NCBI RefSeq assembly: GCF_038432375.1
Contig: NZ_JBCAUS010000002.1
Span: 658,282-722,281, forward strand
Direction: 5' to 3'
DNA from: Methanococcoides sp. LMO-2
GTDB taxonomy: Archaea > Halobacteriota > Methanosarcinia > Methanosarcinales > Methanosarcinaceae
DNA: 64,000 nt
The notes below the pieces were generated by a model. That model did no database searches. It worked only from the letters and a program-made list of their open reading frames with translations, and was not told the DNA's origin. Below, one piece after another: positions 1-7,992 of the stretch (the first letter of the stretch is position 1; each line of letters opens with the position of its first letter). A program made the translations under genes and the position numbers.

Positions 1-110
1 ATCCAGCATACAGCACATTCCTGCCTGTAATCCTCTGTATATTTGTCACCGCCTTTTGCAAGCCTGCCCTCGTCAATGGTACTTCCTGTGTTAAGTAATA
101 CTCTCATCAT
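1..110 (-). CDS. fmdD: Formylmethanofuran dehydrogenase subunit D, 5' part
   Basis: An open frame starts at the ATG ending at 110 (two consecutive ATG codons) and runs out of the window. The 36 visible residues begin MMRVLLNTGSTIDEG, which suits the start of the small molybdopterin-dinucleotide-binding subunit D. It lies 6 bp after the fmdC stop on the same strand, matching the known fmdEFACDB order of Methanosarcina, so fmdB should follow outside the window. The call rests on operon position and the short N-terminus; the cofactor-binding part is not visible. Confidence 0.8.
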   Translation of the reverse strand, partial: MMRVLLNTGSTIDEGRLAKGGDKYTEDYRQECAVCW

Positions 111-116
111 CACACC

Positions 117-926
117 TCACAGATCCATGTTTGCAGCCTGGTTAACATAGAGTGAACCTTTTGGCCTCTTTGTGATCGCATTGTCACCGAGGAACTTCAT
201 GAACTCACCCGGACATTCTATGTCATCGAACTTAAGGTCGCTTTCATTTGCCACGTATTCGAATCCTGGAGAGAACCTTTCAATGGTTCCGTTAACGACC
301 ATTGTACCGGCTGTCATCTCTGCAGCAACTGCGCGGATAGCATTGCCCTTTACAGCGATAAGTCCGCCGTTCTGGCGAATACCACAGTAGTGACCGACGT
401 TTCCGCCGACGATGATCTCGCCGCCGCTGATTCCGCCACCAAGGTTGTTGTTTGCGTTTCCGTCGAGGACGATACGTCCACCGGACATTCCTACCCACTT
501 ACCACGGTATGCGCAACCAACGTGGTCCTTTGCATTACCTTCGATGTGGAGGAGTCCGCCTTTCATCTCCATTCCTGCCCAGGAATCTGCGTCGCCCTTT
601 ACAAGGATCTCGCCGCCTTCCATCTGGGAACCTACGTGCATGCTAACAGATCCCTCCACGGTGATCTTGCCTGCTGTCATCTTTTCACCGATGCGCTTTA
701 CTCTGGAAGTGTCACCTTTGATGACAATGGAAGTGTCCTCTGCGGAACTTCCTGCATCACCCTCTACATCGAAAAATGCAGAGAGAGGAAGCTGTTTTGG
801 TCCCTGCCATACCTGAAGGGACTCAATATCGCTCTTGTTCTTGCCGGCGAATGCATCAGGAGTGATGACATCTGCCTCTACTTTGATACCGATCTCGGTA
901 TTTACTGTAAGAATAACTTCTGCCAT
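117..926 (-). CDS. fmdC: Formylmethanofuran dehydrogenase subunit C
   Basis: Subunit C of the cytoplasmic formylmethanofuran dehydrogenase, which in methylotrophic growth oxidises formylmethanofuran to CO2 and methanofuran. The 269-residue protein starts MAEVILTV. It contains the glycine-rich repeats of the GXGXG/FwdC family (GGEILVKGDA, GGLLHIEGNA, GGRIVLDGNA, GGEIIVGGNV, GGLIAVKGNA), expected to form a parallel beta-helix like the C-terminal domain of glutamate synthase. A longer frame upstream would run into the fmdA 3' end and is unlikely. The ATG at 926 lies 4 bp after the fmdA stop, indicating translational coupling. Confidence 0.95.
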   Translation of the reverse strand: MAEVILTVNTEIGIKVEADVITPDAFAGKNKSDIESLQVWQGPKQLPLSAFFDVEGDAGSSAEDTSIVIKGDTSRVKRIGEKMTAGKITVEGSVSMHVGSQMEGGEILVKGDADSWAGMEMKGGLLHIEGNAKDHVGCAYRGKWVGMSGGRIVLDGNANNNLGGGISGGEIIVGGNVGHYCGIRQNGGLIAVKGNAIRAVAAEMTAGTMVVNGTIERFSPGFEYVANESDLKFDDIECPGEFMKFLGDNAITKRPKGSLYVNQAANMDL

Positions 927-930
927 GATA

Positions 931-2685
931 TCACTGCTCCGTGTTGAGCTTGATCGCTGTTGGGTTCTTGAGGTAAGACTCAGGTGTTGGATAGTGGTTG
1001 AATCCGTGTGAATAGTACCTGAACCATTCCTGGACATCCTTGAGCATTTCCTTCTCGTTTGCGTCAGGAACACTCACGTCAGTGTAGTAGGTTCTCCTGT
1101 CTGCGATCTTTGTGATCTCACCATTGTGGCAGACAATGTCTCCGTCCTTGATGGTGTATTCAGCGGTGCTGAACTTGTTGATCAGATCGGAGTATTCCCT
1201 TGTGTCGATCTTGCTTGGGTCAATGTCATAGATGGTCACATCACCATCTGCACCGATACCAAAGCTTCCCTTCCTGTGTGCCATACCGATTGTCTTAGCT
1301 GTGTTGGCACGGGTAAGGATCGCGATGTCGTAAAGGGACATTTCCCTGTCCACTCCACCGAGTGTGCTTCTGTCGTTTGCCCATGGGTGACATTCGCTGA
1401 ATGTCTGGTCCCTGAACTTCTCGGACATAAGCCAGCTCATAACGAGTGGATACTTGGTGAAAGGACCACCGTTAGGACTGTCGGTTGTCATGATTACCTT
1501 CCATGGATCATCGACCAGGAGCAGGCATTCAAGACCCATTGCCCACTGGGTACTGTGGACCGGGTTGCTCTTAAGGTATGTGAACGGACAGACACCGGAA
1601 CCACATTCGAGTTCAACATCGGTGTTTGACCATTTTCCACCGGTAAGCACAGACAGATCGTGGATGGACGGACCATCACCAGTCATACATGTTGCTTCAC
1701 CGAATGGGACACAACCACTGTCAATTACAACGTGGTCGGTGCTGTTGATATAATCTGTAAGAGGCTTGACACCGGACTCGAAGTCACGCCAGGATGTACC
1801 GCCAAATGCGTTGAACATCATGTGTGTAAGATACACGGACTGGTCCCTGCTTGCATCGATCTTTGTCTCTGCCCACTCTACACCCATGTCCTGGTTTGGT
1901 TTCACGTTGCTGGAGATCTTCATGGACTCCTTTGTGGTCTCGAAGTTTCCAGGGTGACCAAGGTTGTTTGCGTGAAGGTGCATTGACATTGGCATACCGA
2001 GCATTTCATTGACCTCGGTAAGGCCTTCGATCATCTCTCTTGGAGTTACCTCGAAGTGGATGTTTGCCTCGTCAAGGGAAGATACGTTCTTACCCCATCC
2101 CCAGTTCTCTACACCAGCCGGGTTGACACACTTGATACCGTATGTCTTGTGGGTCTTCATCATCCAGGAAACGTATGCTGCTGCCTTTTCGATGTCGCCT
2201 TCCTTGAGGTAGCGCATCATGAACCAGTTGTTACCGAGAACAAGATATCCACCCATGTCGAGCATTGGGATAGAGCGCATCTCTTCGTGTGTGTGGCGTG
2301 CTTCCATTGGAGGAACAGCTGCCTCGAAGACGGTTGTGTATCCCATCTGTGAGTACTCGTATCCTTCCATGTAGACTGATGGTACGGTCTCTCCTGATCC
2401 GGAGTGTGCAATATCGGTCTTTGCCATAGTTGCCTTGTAACCGTCCTCAGGACGCATCATCCTACCTGCGTTGACCTTTGCACCAGCAATGTGTGAGTGA
2501 GAGTCAACACCACCAGGCATTACGGTCTTGCCTGTTGCATCAATGATCTTAGCGTCTTTCATGTCAGCATCTGAGAGTTCAGATACGACCTTACCATTTT
2601 TGATGAAAATGTCCTGTTTCTCACCGTTCACTTCGTTGAGCGGGTCGTAAACAGATCCATTCTTAATTACAATAGTTCCAACCAT
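931..2685 (-). CDS. fmdA: Formylmethanofuran dehydrogenase subunit A
   Basis: Catalytic amidohydrolase-type subunit A (584 residues, usual length) that handles the formyl transfer between formate and methanofuran at a binuclear metal site. The amidohydrolase HxH motif is at H63/H65 (DSHSHIAG), and the family blocks THMMFNAFGG and TTDSPNGGP follow. The ATG at 2685 has a good AGGTGG Shine-Dalgarno and overlaps the fmdF stop codon by one base (TAATG), so the two genes are translationally coupled. The isozyme metal (Mo or W) cannot be read from this subunit. Confidence 0.97.
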   Translation of the reverse strand: MVGTIVIKNGSVYDPLNEVNGEKQDIFIKNGKVVSELSDADMKDAKIIDATGKTVMPGGVDSHSHIAGAKVNAGRMMRPEDGYKATMAKTDIAHSGSGETVPSVYMEGYEYSQMGYTTVFEAAVPPMEARHTHEEMRSIPMLDMGGYLVLGNNWFMMRYLKEGDIEKAAAYVSWMMKTHKTYGIKCVNPAGVENWGWGKNVSSLDEANIHFEVTPREMIEGLTEVNEMLGMPMSMHLHANNLGHPGNFETTKESMKISSNVKPNQDMGVEWAETKIDASRDQSVYLTHMMFNAFGGTSWRDFESGVKPLTDYINSTDHVVIDSGCVPFGEATCMTGDGPSIHDLSVLTGGKWSNTDVELECGSGVCPFTYLKSNPVHSTQWAMGLECLLLVDDPWKVIMTTDSPNGGPFTKYPLVMSWLMSEKFRDQTFSECHPWANDRSTLGGVDREMSLYDIAILTRANTAKTIGMAHRKGSFGIGADGDVTIYDIDPSKIDTREYSDLINKFSTAEYTIKDGDIVCHNGEITKIADRRTYYTDVSVPDANEKEMLKDVQEWFRYYSHGFNHYPTPESYLKNPTAIKLNTEQ

Positions 2686-3707
2686 TATTCCACCTCTCTC
2701 TTCTCAAGCCATATTGCAGATGTCGGGCAGATCAGTGCGCATGCACCGCATGAGCCACATGCTTCCTGGTCAAGGACCTTAACACTACCGTTCCTTACCT
2801 CAAGCAAAGGCTTCTCATCAAGATCGTTGAGTGCACCAGCTGCCAGGAACTTTGAAGAGTTAGCATTGACAGGACACATGATGACACAGTTTCCACAGCC
2901 AAGGCAGGCATCTTCGTCTGTCTTGAGCACGGATGTCAGAACAGGTGTTGCTGATGGCTTGTTGAGCAGCTTCTTTTCGAAGACGGTCTTCTTTTCCATA
3001 GCTGTAAGGATCTCGGTCTTCTGCACGTCAATAGCCTGTACAGGACATGCGACTGCGCATGCACCACAGTAGAGACATGCATCTGGACGCTGTGCAACCT
3101 TGTCGACCCTCTCACCAATATCCCATTCAGGGTTGAAGAGTGCATTGCATGGGCAGACATCAACACATGTGCGGCATGCCTGACAGGTGTCCTCTTCGCG
3201 TGTCCATGTGCCTGCGAAAGGCTTCTGGACAGTGATAGCGTCCTTTGGACATACCTCAGCACACCATCCACAGTGTACACAATTGTCGTTGTCGATGATT
3301 GTCTTACCATCCACACGTGCGCTGTTATCATTTGACAACCACTGCTGGACCTCGATAGCTCCCTGTGGACAGATCTGTTCACAGAGACCACAGTGCACAC
3401 AGTCATCGTTCACGGTTGTTGGTGCGATGGTGCTGCAGAGGAAATTATCGTTGCATACAGGCTTTCCATCCTCTCTCATCTCAAGAGCGCCTGTTGGGCA
3501 AATCTTGGTACACATTCCACATGTGATGCAGGTGTCTGTAATTTCCAGGAACTCCTTGTTGATGAGTCCTCTGGCAACAGGTCCTACGGAACCAATGATC
3601 AGTGTGTCCTTAGGACAGACCATTGTACAGGTTCCACAACCAATGCACTTGTGTGGCATGTAGACCACTTGCTTGTTATCTTTTGTCGAAACCACTATTT
3701 CGTTCAT
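2685..3707 (-). CDS. fmdF: Polyferredoxin subunit F of formylmethanofuran dehydrogenase
   Basis: Electron-transfer polyferredoxin of the formylmethanofuran dehydrogenase complex. The 340-residue protein holds eight CxxCxxCxxxCP motifs (for example CIGCGTCTMVCP near residue 21 and CGSCGACALICP near the C-terminus), enough for eight [4Fe-4S] clusters. This matches FmdF of the M. barkeri operon. It lies between fmdE (16 bp gap) and fmdA (1-base overlap). Every motif has all four cysteines, so no cluster site looks lost. Confidence 0.95.
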   Translation of the reverse strand: MNEIVVSTKDNKQVVYMPHKCIGCGTCTMVCPKDTLIIGSVGPVARGLINKEFLEITDTCITCGMCTKICPTGALEMREDGKPVCNDNFLCSTIAPTTVNDDCVHCGLCEQICPQGAIEVQQWLSNDNSARVDGKTIIDNDNCVHCGWCAEVCPKDAITVQKPFAGTWTREEDTCQACRTCVDVCPCNALFNPEWDIGERVDKVAQRPDACLYCGACAVACPVQAIDVQKTEILTAMEKKTVFEKKLLNKPSATPVLTSVLKTDEDACLGCGNCVIMCPVNANSSKFLAAGALNDLDEKPLLEVRNGSVKVLDQEACGSCGACALICPTSAIWLEKREVE

Positions 3708-3723
3708 CTAATCTACTCCGTAA

Positions 3724-4317
3724 TTATTGCTCATGTCTGCATGCTTCACAAAGCGCTTCGCCCTCGTACCAGACAAAGCTCTCTCCACACTTGTCACAAA
3801 GCTTTACTTGCTTGCGTTTCTTGATCGGTACTTCGATCTCTGTAAAAGAATAAGAATAAATGCTCTCTCCCGCCTCAAGGACGATCGGAACAACTACCTC
3901 ATGCGGCACTTTTTCAGTGTTCATGTACCATGCATAAAGTTTCGGGTATGCCTTTGTCTTTTCAGGATCAAGATATATCCTGACAGCAGGCATTGTTTTC
4001 TCACCCGGTGCACCACGCTTGTTGACAGTCACAGCCATCTTCCCGTAGTCATTCACCTTCAGTCCCTTGTTACCGGTGGTAGCACCTTCAAGTATCTGGA
4101 AAGGATCAGGAACACAGTTGTATGTCTCTGCTGTAGCGTAGATACGTTCACCTTCCTTAACATCAAGGAGTCTCTTTGACATATTGAGCATCTGAAGACC
4201 AATAAGTGCCCCTGTGCTCAAATAGCCGTGGAAAGGAATGATCTTCTCCACCTGTAAAAATAGCTCTGGATCTTGTTCTTTAATCTGTTTTAGAATATTA
4301 TCCATTTCATCATCCAT
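3724..4317 (-). CDS. fmdE: FmdE family protein with C-terminal zinc finger
   Basis: First gene of the fmd operon, 197 residues. The N-terminal two thirds is an FmdE domain (IPFHGYLSTGALIG near residue 28). The C-terminus has a CxxC...CxxC zinc finger at C174, C177, C190 and C193. Many FmdE-domain proteins have a HGHxCPG-like motif; here it is HGYLSTG, so the usual cysteine is absent. FmdE copurifies or is co-encoded with the enzyme but its biochemical role is not settled. The ATG at 4317 has AGAGGT upstream. A promoter about 100 bp upstream serves the operon. Confidence 0.9.
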   Translation of the reverse strand: MDDEMDNILKQIKEQDPELFLQVEKIIPFHGYLSTGALIGLQMLNMSKRLLDVKEGERIYATAETYNCVPDPFQILEGATTGNKGLKVNDYGKMAVTVNKRGAPGEKTMPAVRIYLDPEKTKAYPKLYAWYMNTEKVPHEVVVPIVLEAGESIYSYSFTEIEVPIKKRKQVKLCDKCGESFVWYEGEALCEACRHEQ

Positions 4318-4349
4318 TTGAAGACCTCTTGAATATGAAAGTATAGCAT

Positions 4350-4430
4350 AGGATCGGCCGGATCCTTAAGAGATAGTTCTATAACATCGTCTCTAATGCT
4401 AAGGAACATAATGGTGAAAATTATATATAG
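4350..4430 (-). promoter_or_regulatory. fmd operon promoter and leader hairpin
   Basis: Reading the minus strand, a TATA box (CTATATATAA) lies at 4421-4430. It predicts transcription start near 4400 and a leader of about 80 nt before fmdE. Inside that leader, 4350-4366 can form a hairpin with a 6-bp stem (AGGATC/GATCCT) and 5-nt loop. Whether the hairpin is regulatory is unknown. Confidence 0.55.
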
Positions 4431-4581
4431 TTTATCGTTGCCGGTAAAAACGTGGCAGGGGTGCTTAAATACTCATGAATAGAGTTAATGAAGAGTATAT
4501 AAAGAAAATCGAAATTTGTCAATATGTAAGAAAAAAAAGATTTTGTGCTGTACTCCCAAAAACAGTAATCTTAACACAACC

Positions 4582-4869
4582 TTATTCCACAAGCTCAGCG
4601 ATCCTGCCCAGCAACCCTTTCGCAGCTTCCTTACTGGGAGCATGTCTGACAGTGATCTTGCCACTCTTATAGACCAGAACCATCATAGCACCGGAAGTGA
4701 AACGAATCGCTCCAAGCTCCTCCGAACATCTCAGGAACTTGATGACATCTTCACCCTCTGTTTTCAAAGACTCACATGCTTTTGATATGTCTATCTCATT
4801 ATCAAGTTGTGCTATTACATGCTGGATATCCGGACCGCTCTTGCAGGGAGTAATAGATCGTATTTCCAT
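4582..4869 (-). CDS. Small conserved-looking protein downstream of iscU
   Basis: A 95-residue protein starting MEIRSITPC; a TTG three codons upstream is an alternative start. I do not recognise the family. It looks soluble and mixed alpha/beta, with cysteines at C9, C35 and C51. The C-terminal pattern of a beta hairpin followed by an amphipathic helix (YKSGKITVRHAPSKEAAKGL) resembles small domains that bind cofactors or nucleic acid, but no function is assigned. It follows the IscU-like gene by 70 bp on the same strand and may belong to the same transcript. Confidence 0.65.
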   Translation of the reverse strand: MEIRSITPCKSGPDIQHVIAQLDNEIDISKACESLKTEGEDVIKFLRCSEELGAIRFTSGAMMVLVYKSGKITVRHAPSKEAAKGLLGRIAELVE

Positions 4870-4939
4870 GGTAACCAAAAACCCGTTTTAAATTTAACAT
4901 AAAGAATGAAGCTAAAAATAAAAGATCAAAAAGAAAGTA

Positions 4940-5575
4940 TCAGGAGATGAAATCAACCGTGACACTTTCAACATCCCAGAGAGCTTCCAGCTTCTCGATG
5001 ATGTCCTCTTTTATTGCAGCTGCGAACTGATGGTGGGACGGCAGGTCGATAACCACGCGCACGTTGCCTTCATTAACCTCAATTTTCATCACGAGCTCGG
5101 TCCTGATGATGTCAAGTCCCTTGATCGGGTTCATCACATGTTTCAGGCGCCTTTTGATAACTTCCTCGTCGGTGGGCTCGTCCTCCACCACCATTCCGTG
5201 CTTTTCCTCATAATCACGGATAGCGGAACGAAGTCCCTCTACAGCCAGCACAGAACAGTGTGCTTTCACCGCAGGAAGTCCTCCAAGTGCTTCTGCCGCT
5301 TCCTTCCATGTGATCTTCTTGGCATCTTCAAGGGTCTTGCCCTTTGCAAGCTCAGTAATAATGGAAGCTGTGGCAATGTTGGATGCACAACCATAGGATT
5401 CGAAAGAGATATCCTCAATAATAAGGGTATCCGGGTTCACCTTCAGGTAAACCGCAACCATGTCCCCACAGGCTGCACTGCCTTCAAGACCCTTTCCGTC
5501 AGGGTCCTCCATCTTACCCACGTTATGCGGGTTTCTGAAATGCTCAAGTACCTCTTTACTATATGGAAATGTCAT
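4940..5575 (-). CDS. iscU: IscU/NifU-type Fe-S scaffold fused to a MIP18 (DUF59) domain
   Basis: A 211-residue fusion. Residues 1-120 are an IscU scaffold with the three cluster-ligand cysteines C36 (AACGD), C63 (YGCAS) and C107 (HCSVLA), plus D38 and H106. Residues from about 134 to the end match the MIP18/DUF59 family used in Fe-S protein maturation (MNPIKGLDIIRTELV, then IEVNEGNVRVVIDLP). The start is the ATG at 5575, with GAGGTGA 8 nt upstream; a GTG inside that Shine-Dalgarno is less likely. It follows the NifS-like gene by 30 bp. The inferred role is assembling and handing on Fe-S clusters. Confidence 0.88.
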   Translation of the reverse strand: MTFPYSKEVLEHFRNPHNVGKMEDPDGKGLEGSAACGDMVAVYLKVNPDTLIIEDISFESYGCASNIATASIITELAKGKTLEDAKKITWKEAAEALGGLPAVKAHCSVLAVEGLRSAIRDYEEKHGMVVEDEPTDEEVIKRRLKHVMNPIKGLDIIRTELVMKIEVNEGNVRVVIDLPSHHQFAAAIKEDIIEKLEALWDVESVTVDFIS

Positions 5576-5605
5576 AAAACCACTCACCTCTTCCTCTTTA
5601 TTGGT

Positions 5606-6775
5606 TTAATCGTCTGCTGACAGCGGGCTGATAGCCCTGAGATTTTCAACAACTTCCTTCAATGCATCAATGATGGCATCTGCATCTTCCATGGTGTTGA
5701 ACCTTCCGAAACTGAAGCGCAATGAACCATGGGCCCGCTCGTGATCGCCGCCGATACCAAGGATCACGTGACTTGCCTCAAGGGAACGACTGAAACATGC
5801 TGATCCGGTGCTCACGGCAAATCCCATCATATCCAGATGTAATGTGATGGATTCACCTTCGACATAATGGAAGGTCAGGTTAGCGTTCTGTGGCAACCTG
5901 CTGGTAGCACTGCCATTAAGAGTGACATGTGAGATCTCGGACTGTACTCTTTCAATAATGCGATCCCTCATGGCTTTGAGCTGTTCGTTCTCCTCAGGAG
6001 TAACCAGCTCAACGGCCGTTGCAAAACCCACGGCACCCGGGATATTCTCAATACCCGCACGCAGGTCGAACTCTTGGAAGCCACCATCCATCCACTTGTT
6101 GATAGGGGTGCCTTCTCTAATATACAGTGCACCAACACCACGCGGGCCATGGATAGTATGGGCTGAGACCGTCACAAGGTCAACAGAGACCTGGCTTACA
6201 TCGAGTGGAAGCCTTGTAAAACTATGAGTAGCATCAGTATGAAGCAATACACCCTTTTCCTTACAGATGTCTGCTATTGCCTTGATGTCCTGTACAGTAC
6301 CTATCTCCTGGTTTGCATACTGGATGGATACCAGTGCTGTCTGCGGGGTGATAGCAGCCTTGAGCATCTCAAGGTCAAGGACACCTTCACTGTCAACATC
6401 TATGAAATCGACCTTGTAGCCCTGTTTCTCAAGCATCTTTGCAGTGTTCAACACATCAAAGTCTTCCAGACGGGATACGATGAGATGATCATCCTTCTTG
6501 CCCTTCAATGCAGAAAGGACTCCTTTTATGGCCATATTGCTCGATTCGGTGCTTCCCGAAGTGAACACGATCTCATTGGCATCCGCCCCAAGAGCCGATG
6601 CAATTACCTTCCTTGATCTTTCAAGACCTTCCTTGGATTCAATTCCCATGGAATAACCAAACTCGGAAGTAGCAACTGCATAAGTATCAAAAAAATACGG
6701 TTTCATTGCCTCAAGCACCCTTTCATCCAGGCGGGTACTGGCAGCATTGTCAAGATATACTGTCTTATCGAACAT
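5606..6775 (-). CDS. iscS: NifS/IscS-like protein lacking the PLP-binding lysine
   Basis: Aminotransferase class V fold of normal desulfurase length (389 residues), with YLDNAAST at the N-terminus and the persulfide-loop cysteine C327 (STGSACFSRS). In desulfurases the SGHKIxGPKG motif carries the lysine that binds PLP; here it reads SAHTIHGPRG, with threonine at 207 (codon at 6155-6157). The catalytic histidine of the TEH motif is D105 (SRLEDFDVL), and the RSGT phosphate loop reads RAGI. Archaeoglobus fulgidus IscS is a known PLP-free relative. The gene is otherwise intact, so I read it as a functional non-canonical partner of the adjacent IscU. Start supported by AGAGGTG 8 nt upstream. Confidence 0.88.
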   Translation of the reverse strand: MFDKTVYLDNAASTRLDERVLEAMKPYFFDTYAVATSEFGYSMGIESKEGLERSRKVIASALGADANEIVFTSGSTESSNMAIKGVLSALKGKKDDHLIVSRLEDFDVLNTAKMLEKQGYKVDFIDVDSEGVLDLEMLKAAITPQTALVSIQYANQEIGTVQDIKAIADICKEKGVLLHTDATHSFTRLPLDVSQVSVDLVTVSAHTIHGPRGVGALYIREGTPINKWMDGGFQEFDLRAGIENIPGAVGFATAVELVTPEENEQLKAMRDRIIERVQSEISHVTLNGSATSRLPQNANLTFHYVEGESITLHLDMMGFAVSTGSACFSRSLEASHVILGIGGDHERAHGSLRFSFGRFNTMEDADAIIDALKEVVENLRAISPLSADD

Positions 6776-6999
6776 CTGGCAAACACCTCTTTGATCAAAT
6801 AAATTCTAATGTCGGACATACTCTGCCGAAATACAACAGATGGCTGAAATAAAACAGCCATAGCAGAGAGTAAATGATATACAGAGATTATATTGGCAAC
6901 TGTATAAAGCGTTAACCATTTACTGTTAAGTTAATACCGGAGAGGAAGGGTAAGATATTGGAAACGAATCATTTAACTGGTGGGAAGGGATAGAGAAGA

Positions 7000-7021
7000 A
7001 TAAGCAGTAATTACTGCTTAT
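7000..7021 (-). terminator. Palindromic hairpin after thi4
   Basis: A perfect 22-bp palindrome (ATAAGCAGTAA and its complement) begins about 10 bp after the thi4 stop on the minus strand and is followed by TCTTCTCT. The placement suggests a 3' end or processing hairpin. The pyrimidine tail is weak for an archaeal U-tract terminator. Confidence 0.5.
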
Positions 7022-7031
7022 GCATAAGGTA

Positions 7032-7823
7032 TCATCTGGACCTTACGATCTCTTCGGCTATCTTTGCAGCTTTTACACCGGACTCCAACATTCCACCAAA
7101 TGTAGGACCCATTCTGGAAAGACCAAAGCATGTAGCTGCAGCCATTCCCGTAACTACGAGTCCCGGGTAAAGCTCTGACGTGTTGTTTACCACAGCATCC
7201 TCGGAATTATCAACATCCATTCCTAAGAAGCCTTTAAGGTCCACAAGACCACGGTCTGCCAGGGAGTTAGCTACAACTGCATCATGACCTGTCGCATCAA
7301 TAACGCATTTTGTCTCAATGGCCACCGGATCAACACAGGTGATAGCACGTGGAAGGGCTGATACTGGCGTCCAGTTCGTAACAGCACCGCAAACACGACC
7401 GTCCCTGAGGACCACATCATCGAACTTGTTCATGTTAAGCATGAAAGCACCTGCATCACAGGCAGCTGAGATCAGCTTGGAACACGCAGAAGGAGCATCT
7501 GCAACATAGAGACCTTCCTTTATGTCCGGAACTTCCTTGTAAGGAACCCCTAGCTGGTCAAATATTTTCTGGGCAGGTGCCCTGACTGTGACCTTGTTCA
7601 TCAGGTACCCACCTAGCCAAAAACCGCCACCAAAGTAATTGTTGCTCTCAAGTACAACGGTCTTTAAACCACTGGAAGCAAGATCACGTGCTGCTACAAG
7701 ACCACTTGGACCGCCGCCAACAATGATCACATCACTTTCAATGTGATTAAGGAAATCTCCAAGGAATTCTTCAACTATCGAACGAGTAATATCTTTTTCA
7801 GTTGCTTGTGCGAATTGATTCAT
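7032..7823 (-). CDS. thi4: Thi4-type thiazole synthase
   Basis: Thiamine thiazole (adenylated carboxythiazole) synthase family, 263 residues. It has the N-terminal Rossmann motif IIVGGGPSG (residues 33-41), the VLES NAD/FAD turn, and a C-terminal GMAAATCFGLSRMGPTFGGML block. C163 lies directly before VDP (ITCVDP), the place of the sulfur-donating cysteine in eukaryotic Thi4; Methanocaldococcus jannaschii Thi4 has histidine there and uses free sulfide. The start is the ATG at 7823 with AGGTGA 6 nt upstream; an upstream extension would run to the tRNA. It lies 87 bp downstream of tRNA-Cys with no room for a promoter of its own near the ATG. Confidence 0.9.
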   Translation of the reverse strand: MNQFAQATEKDITRSIVEEFLGDFLNHIESDVIIVGGGPSGLVAARDLASSGLKTVVLESNNYFGGGFWLGGYLMNKVTVRAPAQKIFDQLGVPYKEVPDIKEGLYVADAPSACSKLISAACDAGAFMLNMNKFDDVVLRDGRVCGAVTNWTPVSALPRAITCVDPVAIETKCVIDATGHDAVVANSLADRGLVDLKGFLGMDVDNSEDAVVNNTSELYPGLVVTGMAAATCFGLSRMGPTFGGMLESGVKAAKIAEEIVRSR

Positions 7824-7910
7824 TTCTTCACCTGTTTTATAGGATGATAGGGAAGTGCAGGAGATGCAAAGCAGAAAAGTAAAAGGATTCAGCCCTACAC
7901 CTAATTCCAA

Positions 7911-7981
7911 AGGCCGGAGTGAGAATCGAACTCACATACTCCGATCTGCAGTCGGACGCATAACCACTCTGCCATCCAGCC
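7911..7981 (-). tRNA. tRNA-Cys (GCA)
   Basis: A complete cloverleaf on the minus strand. The acceptor GGCTGGA (7975-7981) pairs with TCCGGCC (7912-7918) with one G-U pair. The anticodon arm is TCCGA/TCGGA with loop CTGCAGA, giving anticodon GCA, and the T arm is GTGAG/CTCAC. The discriminator at 7911 is U, as expected for tRNA-Cys. CCA is not encoded and no intron is seen. In many methanogens this tRNA is charged by the SepRS/SepCysS route using sulfide, which fits the sulfur genes around it. Confidence 0.95.
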
Positions 7982-7992
7982 AATTGGCGATA

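Noticed and set aside
390..947. Long plus-strand open frame inside fmdC
   Set aside because: It is antisense to the conserved FwdC repeats and has no plausible start signal; it is a shadow of the periodic coding sequence.
5606..6775. Calling the NifS-like gene a pseudogene because of missing catalytic residues
   Set aside because: The frame is full length with good Shine-Dalgarno, operon context and a PLP-free archaeal precedent; loss of the lysine looks adaptive rather than decay.
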